Below are positions 6,891-9,806 of a stretch of DNA of 9,806 nt, one piece after another; position 1 is the stretch's first letter, and the number at the start of each line of letters is the position of its first letter. A program made the translations under genes and the position numbers. Under the pieces are notes generated by a model, which saw only the letters and a list, made by a program, of their open reading frames with translations, ran no database searches and was not told the DNA's origin. Source of the stretch: an uncultured Lachnospiraceae bacterium (GTDB lineage Bacteria > Bacillota > Clostridia > Lachnospirales > Lachnospiraceae); contig CAMOZD010000021.1 of assembly GCA_946630645.1 (NCBI GenBank), positions 1 to 9,806 of the forward strand, read 5' to 3'.

Positions 6891-6975
6891 CGAAATAAAG
6901 GCAGCCATGTCCTGAGTTCCCTCCTCCTGATAAGATATTTGCCTTCATTTTAAAATAGTTTATATGTATATTTAA

Positions 6976-7004
6976 AATATACCTTACAATTATATATTTA
7001 TCAA
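6976..7004 (-). promoter_or_regulatory. Sigma-A promoter of the FN3 protein gene
   Basis: On the minus strand TTGATA (7004-6999) is spaced 17 bases from TATATT (6981-6976). Each hexamer differs from consensus by one base. It lies in a very AT-rich stretch where alternatives exist, but this pair is best placed. Transcription should begin near 6969. Confidence 0.65.
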
Positions 7005-7303
7005 GATATTATTCAGATATATTCCCTGTTTTCCCAGAATTTACTTATATTATTTATGTTTTATTCTTTTATTATTATACTATTTAAAATAGCTTCTTTC
7101 CTTTTGTCACCATATATTTTTTCTAAATCGCTCTTCTTTTATGACCATCTGCCATGATCCAGGCTGAAACCCGGATTCCAGCTTCTCCCCCACCTCAACT
7201 GCCTCTGTAAGCATGTCTGACCCTGTTTTGTCCCGGCAGCCTTGCCCTGTCATGGCCGGTTGCCGGCCGTAAAAGGGCGGCAAGGGCGAAAACAAAACTC
7301 CTG
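7005..7303. other. Intergenic region: AT-rich strip and GC-rich island
   Basis: No convincing gene is present. Positions 7005-7130 are almost entirely A/T and contain several possible -10 boxes. From about 7140 to 7300 composition shifts sharply to GC-rich. A 67-codon minus-strand frame (7107-7310) covers this island, but its ATG lacks a ribosome site and its product resembles nothing I know. It may be a gene remnant or an unannotated RNA region. Confidence 0.5.
7240..7285. repeat. Nested inverted repeats in the intergenic GC island
   Basis: The outer arms CCTTGCC (7240-7246) and GGCAAGG (7279-7285) enclose an inner hairpin GGCCGG-TTG-CCGGCC (7254-7268). An alternative pairing, GCCC (7244-7247) with GGGC (7275-7278), also fits. 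The structure could fold in RNA of either strand. No U-run follows on either side, so it is not a standard terminator. Confidence 0.45.
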
Positions 7304-7332
7304 TTCCCATATAAACAATATTTTGTTATAAT
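7304..7332 (+). promoter_or_regulatory. Extended -10 promoter of the propeller protein-pepD operon
   Basis: A perfect TATAAT (7327-7332) is preceded by TGT, making an extended -10. TTCCCA (7304-7309; 4 of 6 consensus bases) lies 17 bases upstream. Transcription would start near 7339, about 73 bases before the first gene. Confidence 0.72.
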
Positions 7333-7337
7333 ATTTT

Positions 7338-7368
7338 AAAGGGGCTGCCCTGACCAGGCCGGCCCTTT
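7338..7368 (+). promoter_or_regulatory. Hairpin at the extreme 5' end of the propeller-pepD mRNA
   Basis: AAAGGG (7338-7343) can pair with CCCTTT (7363-7368), with an inner CCTG/CAGG stem (7349-7352/7355-7358). It begins at the predicted transcription start, so it could be a 5' stabilising stem. A weak bidirectional terminator is less likely, as no U-run follows outside the stem. Confidence 0.35.
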
Positions 7369-7411
7369 TCCCATTCACATACCAGATACAAAGAAAGTGA
7401 GGTCACATACT

Positions 7412-8713
7412 ATGATATATGATTCTATTTTAGACAGAATCAGACAGTTCATCCAGGCAAGGCCTTTCAGGGTCCCGGGCTTATTACTCATGCTGACTGC
7501 CTGCCTCTTTTTTGCGGGCCGGCAAGGGATCGTCAGCCGGGCTGCCGAACAGAATGCAGCCGCTTCTGTCACAGGCCGGGACAGCACAGAAGCCCTTTTA
7601 AACAATGCTGAAGAAAATGTAGTGGAAGGCGGCCAGAGCCAGTCAGCAGCCCAGGAGGAAGGAACCGATGCCAGCATCCCGGTCACTGATGGCGAGTCCA
7701 TCTCCGAGGAACCGGCAGCAGAAGAAGAAATAGAAGAAGGAAGTTCCACGGACGAAGATGAGGAAGAGATTGAAGAAGTAGAAGAAGGAAGTGACGAGGA
7801 AGCTGAGGAAGAGGAAGCGGAAGAGGAGACGGAAGAGACAGAGGATAAAAGCAGCGAAACCACAGCCGCATCCCAGGCCGGAACTCCTGTCCGTATTATC
7901 CTGAGTGGGGAAAAGAGATTCAAGGCCGGCAATTATTATTTCCACGCCAACAAGGATTTTAATACCCTCTACTATTCCCGCTCAGAGACCGATGAAGGAG
8001 ACGCCCTGCTCATCGGAGACAGCTTTAGCTCCACCTTTGTCAGCGATGGAAAAGACCTCTATTATTTCACGGCTGACGGTCTCACCCGCTTATCTATAGA
8101 TGATCTGAGCACCGAGCTTGTCATGCCCATGGAGAAAAGTGATTATGTAACCCCCTATATCCTGCAGGTTTATAAAGGTAAATACTATTATACTCTCTAT
8201 CAAAGTGATACCAATTCGGTCTTTTACTGCTATGACAGCAAGGACGGCCAGGTATCCACCATTGCCGAAGACCGTCTTGCCCCGGACCTCTATCCCGGAG
8301 CAGAAGGCCAGTACATGATCCTGATGTCCACAGATTTTTCCAAGACCTACCTCTATGACTGTTCATCCGGTCAGACCCACGAAATCGGCCAGGGTACAGT
8401 GACCGCCTCCTTCTGGCAGGGTATGCTCTATGTGAGCCAGATCAACAACTACAAAGGCAACAGTGCCCATCTGAAGGCCTGCTCCCTGCCCGACCTTAAG
8501 GTCGTCAAAGCCATCACCATCGGAGAGAACATTCTGACCAATAGTTTTGCTGACGGCTGCTTCTACTATAGCTATGGCAAGCAGGATGATACGGGTAATC
8601 TTACAGAAGAACATTTTGTGCAGGTAGACCCTCTGACTGGTGAGCAAAAGAGCATCAGTAAAGAGGAGTGTAATCTTGCCCTTTACAACCAGGCTGATCC
8701 TGGAGCAAATTAA
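7412..8713 (+). CDS. Membrane-anchored protein with Glu-rich linker and beta-propeller-like domain
   Basis: The ATG at 7412 is nine bases after GTGAGG (7397-7402); the in-frame GTG at 7397 overlaps that ribosome site and is unlikely to be the start. The 433 residues comprise a short amphipathic N-terminus and a hydrophobic anchor or signal at about 22-36. A polar stretch is followed by an intensely acidic linker (99-146, 31 of 48 residues Asp/Glu). A C-terminal domain from about 158 has recurring strand pairs such as GNYYFHAN, KDLYYFTADGLTRLSID, GKYYYTLYQ, YLYDCSSGQT and CFYYSYGKQD. These repeats suggest a beta-propeller of the DUF5050 or YncE kind, outside the membrane. No enzymatic residues are recognised. 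It is followed 17 bases later by pepD and is probably cotranscribed; a functional link is not evident. Confidence 0.82.
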   Translation: MIYDSILDRIRQFIQARPFRVPGLLLMLTACLFFAGRQGIVSRAAEQNAAASVTGRDSTEALLNNAEENVVEGGQSQSAAQEEGTDASIPVTDGESISEEPAAEEEIEEGSSTDEDEEEIEEVEEGSDEEAEEEEAEEETEETEDKSSETTAASQAGTPVRIILSGEKRFKAGNYYFHANKDFNTLYYSRSETDEGDALLIGDSFSSTFVSDGKDLYYFTADGLTRLSIDDLSTELVMPMEKSDYVTPYILQVYKGKYYYTLYQSDTNSVFYCYDSKDGQVSTIAEDRLAPDLYPGAEGQYMILMSTDFSKTYLYDCSSGQTHEIGQGTVTASFWQGMLYVSQINNYKGNSAHLKACSLPDLKVVKAITIGENILTNSFADGCFYYSYGKQDDTGNLTEEHFVQVDPLTGEQKSISKEECNLALYNQADPGAN

Positions 8714-8730
8714 AACCAAGGAGATACGAC

Positions 8731-9806
8731 ATGAATATACTTGCTGATTTAAAACCGGAATTAGTTTTTAGCTACTTTGAAGAGATCTGCGGTATTCCCC
8801 ACGGCAGCGGAAACACGGCTATGATCAGTGACTATCTGGCCGGTTTTGCCCGGGACAGACAGCTTGATTACCTTCAGGATGACTATGGCAATGTCATCAT
8901 CAAAAAGCAGGGCAGCCCGGGCTATGAACAGCTTGACCCGGTGATTCTCCAGGGTCACATGGACATGGTCTGCGCTTGCGAGCCGGACTATGGGATTGAT
9001 TTCCAGAAAGAAGGATTGCATCTGCAGGTCAGGGACGGCCAGATTTCTGCCCGGGGCACCAGCCTGGGTGGTGATGACGGCATAGCCGTGGCCTACATGC
9101 TTGCCATCCTCGACAGGGATGACCTCCCCCACCCACCCCTGGAATGTGTCTTCACCACAGATGAAGAAGTGGGTATGCTGGGGGCTGCAGCCCTGGATAT
9201 GTCTGTCCTCAAGGGCCGGCGGATGATCAATCTGGACTCGGAGGAAGAGGGACAGTTTATGGTGTCCTGTGCCGGAGGCCTGACCCTTACTACCCACCTT
9301 CCCCTGGAAAGGGAGGACGCTTCCGGAATCTGTGCCACACTGGAAATCAGCGGTCTCAAGGGCGGCCACTCCGGCATGGAGATCGATAAGGGCCGGGGAA
9401 ATGCCATCCTTCTCATAGGCAGGCTCCTCCACTATCTGCAGAAAGAAATCCCCATCCGGATCATCAGCATCAGCGGCGGCACAGCCGATAATGTAATTCC
9501 TGGCAGGGCCTCTGCCGACATCCTGGCCAGAAAAGATGATATCTCTGAGATCGACCGGCTGGTCAAGGACCTCAGACAGATATTCAGAAAAGAATATATC
9601 CTAACAGATGACCAGGTGAATGCCAGCTTCTTGCCGGAAATCCGGCCCGCTAACAGCCGGGTACTGACGGCAGAAAGTTCTACCAGACTGCTGGCGGCTC
9701 TTCTTAATCTGCCTGCCGGAGTCCAGAAAATGAGCTTTGCCCTGGAGAACCTGGTCCAGACCTCCCTGAACCTGGGAAAGGCCATAACGACGGAGACAGA
9801 AATCCT
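8731..9806 (+). CDS. pepD: Aminoacyl-histidine dipeptidase, M20 family (partial, 3' end beyond window)
   Basis: The ATG at 8731 follows AAGGAG (8718-8723) with seven bases between. The visible 358 codons match PepD, a cytosolic zinc dipeptidase cleaving Xaa-His and other dipeptides. Metal-site residues appear in order: His76 and Asp78 in LQGHMDMV, bridging Asp115 in SLGGDDGIAV, Glu145-Glu146 in TTDEEVG, and Asp169 in INLDSEEEG. They fall about four positions before the corresponding E. coli PepD residues (His80, Asp119, Glu149/150, Asp173). GLKGGHSGMEI and SGGTADNVIPG belong to the lid domain. The family is about 480 residues long, so roughly a quarter, including the last metal-binding histidine, lies beyond the right edge. 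It probably shares the promoter at 7304-7332 with the propeller protein. Confidence 0.93.
   Translation, partial: MNILADLKPELVFSYFEEICGIPHGSGNTAMISDYLAGFARDRQLDYLQDDYGNVIIKKQGSPGYEQLDPVILQGHMDMVCACEPDYGIDFQKEGLHLQVRDGQISARGTSLGGDDGIAVAYMLAILDRDDLPHPPLECVFTTDEEVGMLGAAALDMSVLKGRRMINLDSEEEGQFMVSCAGGLTLTTHLPLEREDASGICATLEISGLKGGHSGMEIDKGRGNAILLIGRLLHYLQKEIPIRIISISGGTADNVIPGRASADILARKDDISEIDRLVKDLRQIFRKEYILTDDQVNASFLPEIRPANSRVLTAESSTRLLAALLNLPAGVQKMSFALENLVQTSLNLGKAITTETEI

Noticed and set aside
6860..6948. Possible SAM-I riboswitch in the FN3 protein leader (CTTATCA...GGAGGGA resembles its first conserved block)
   Set aside because: The other conserved blocks (GGCCC, GAAACC, GGCAACC) are missing, and the gene is not related to methionine metabolism.
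7643..7945. Minus-strand frames opposite the Glu-rich linker, giving Phe/Leu- or Ser-rich products
   Set aside because: Antisense of GAA/GAG repeats stays open automatically and yields low-complexity sequence. The plus-strand gene is well supported.
8761..9432. 223-codon open frame on the minus strand inside pepD
   Set aside because: It is antisense to a clear M20 peptidase frame with catalytic motifs and a good ribosome site. The antisense product shows no domain.

Overview
The window looks like chromosomal DNA of a Gram-positive anaerobe of the Clostridia, most likely Lachnospiraceae. The basis is purine-rich AGGAGG ribosome sites, consensus sigma-A promoters in AT-rich spacers between moderately GC-rich genes, a secreted fibronectin-III-type repeat protein of the style common in that family, and an MnmM-type tRNA methyltransferase. 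This placement is inference; no rRNA or other marker gene is present.

Left part (1-3376, minus strand): a promoter matching consensus perfectly (TTGACA, 17 bp, TATAAT; 3413-3441) drives three overlapping genes. These are a 596-residue multi-membrane protein that looks like a GT-C lipid-linked-sugar glycosyltransferase, a GtrB/DPM1-like family 2 glycosyltransferase with two C-terminal membrane helices, and a membrane acyltransferase (family 3) that runs off the left edge. Together they read as a module that charges a polyprenyl phosphate with a sugar, transfers it outside the membrane, and acylates an envelope glycan.

Middle part (3518-5802, minus strand): an extended -10 promoter precedes an unrecognised polytopic membrane protein, then a small membrane-anchored or secreted protein with a strikingly Asp/Glu/Tyr-rich tail, then mnmM (YtqB type, tRNA wobble-uridine methylation). 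A perfect 17-bp hairpin spans the mnmM stop codon. Between the first two genes lies an out-of-frame Lys/Arg-rich segment made of two 16-residue repeats. It ends in an ATGA overlap with the next gene, which suggests that the membrane protein is frameshifted or that an extra coding segment has been missed.

Next (5920-7004, minus strand): a stand-alone gene for a secreted FN3-domain protein with its own promoter, a long leader that can fold, and a textbook terminator. An AT-rich divergent intergenic region follows, containing a small GC-rich island with nested inverted repeats.

Right part (7304-9806, plus strand): an extended -10 promoter drives a membrane-anchored protein with a very Glu-rich linker and a C-terminal domain resembling a beta-propeller, followed 17 bases later by pepD, an M20 aminoacyl-histidine dipeptidase cut by the right edge.

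No tRNA, rRNA, CRISPR array, insertion sequence or phage gene is evident.
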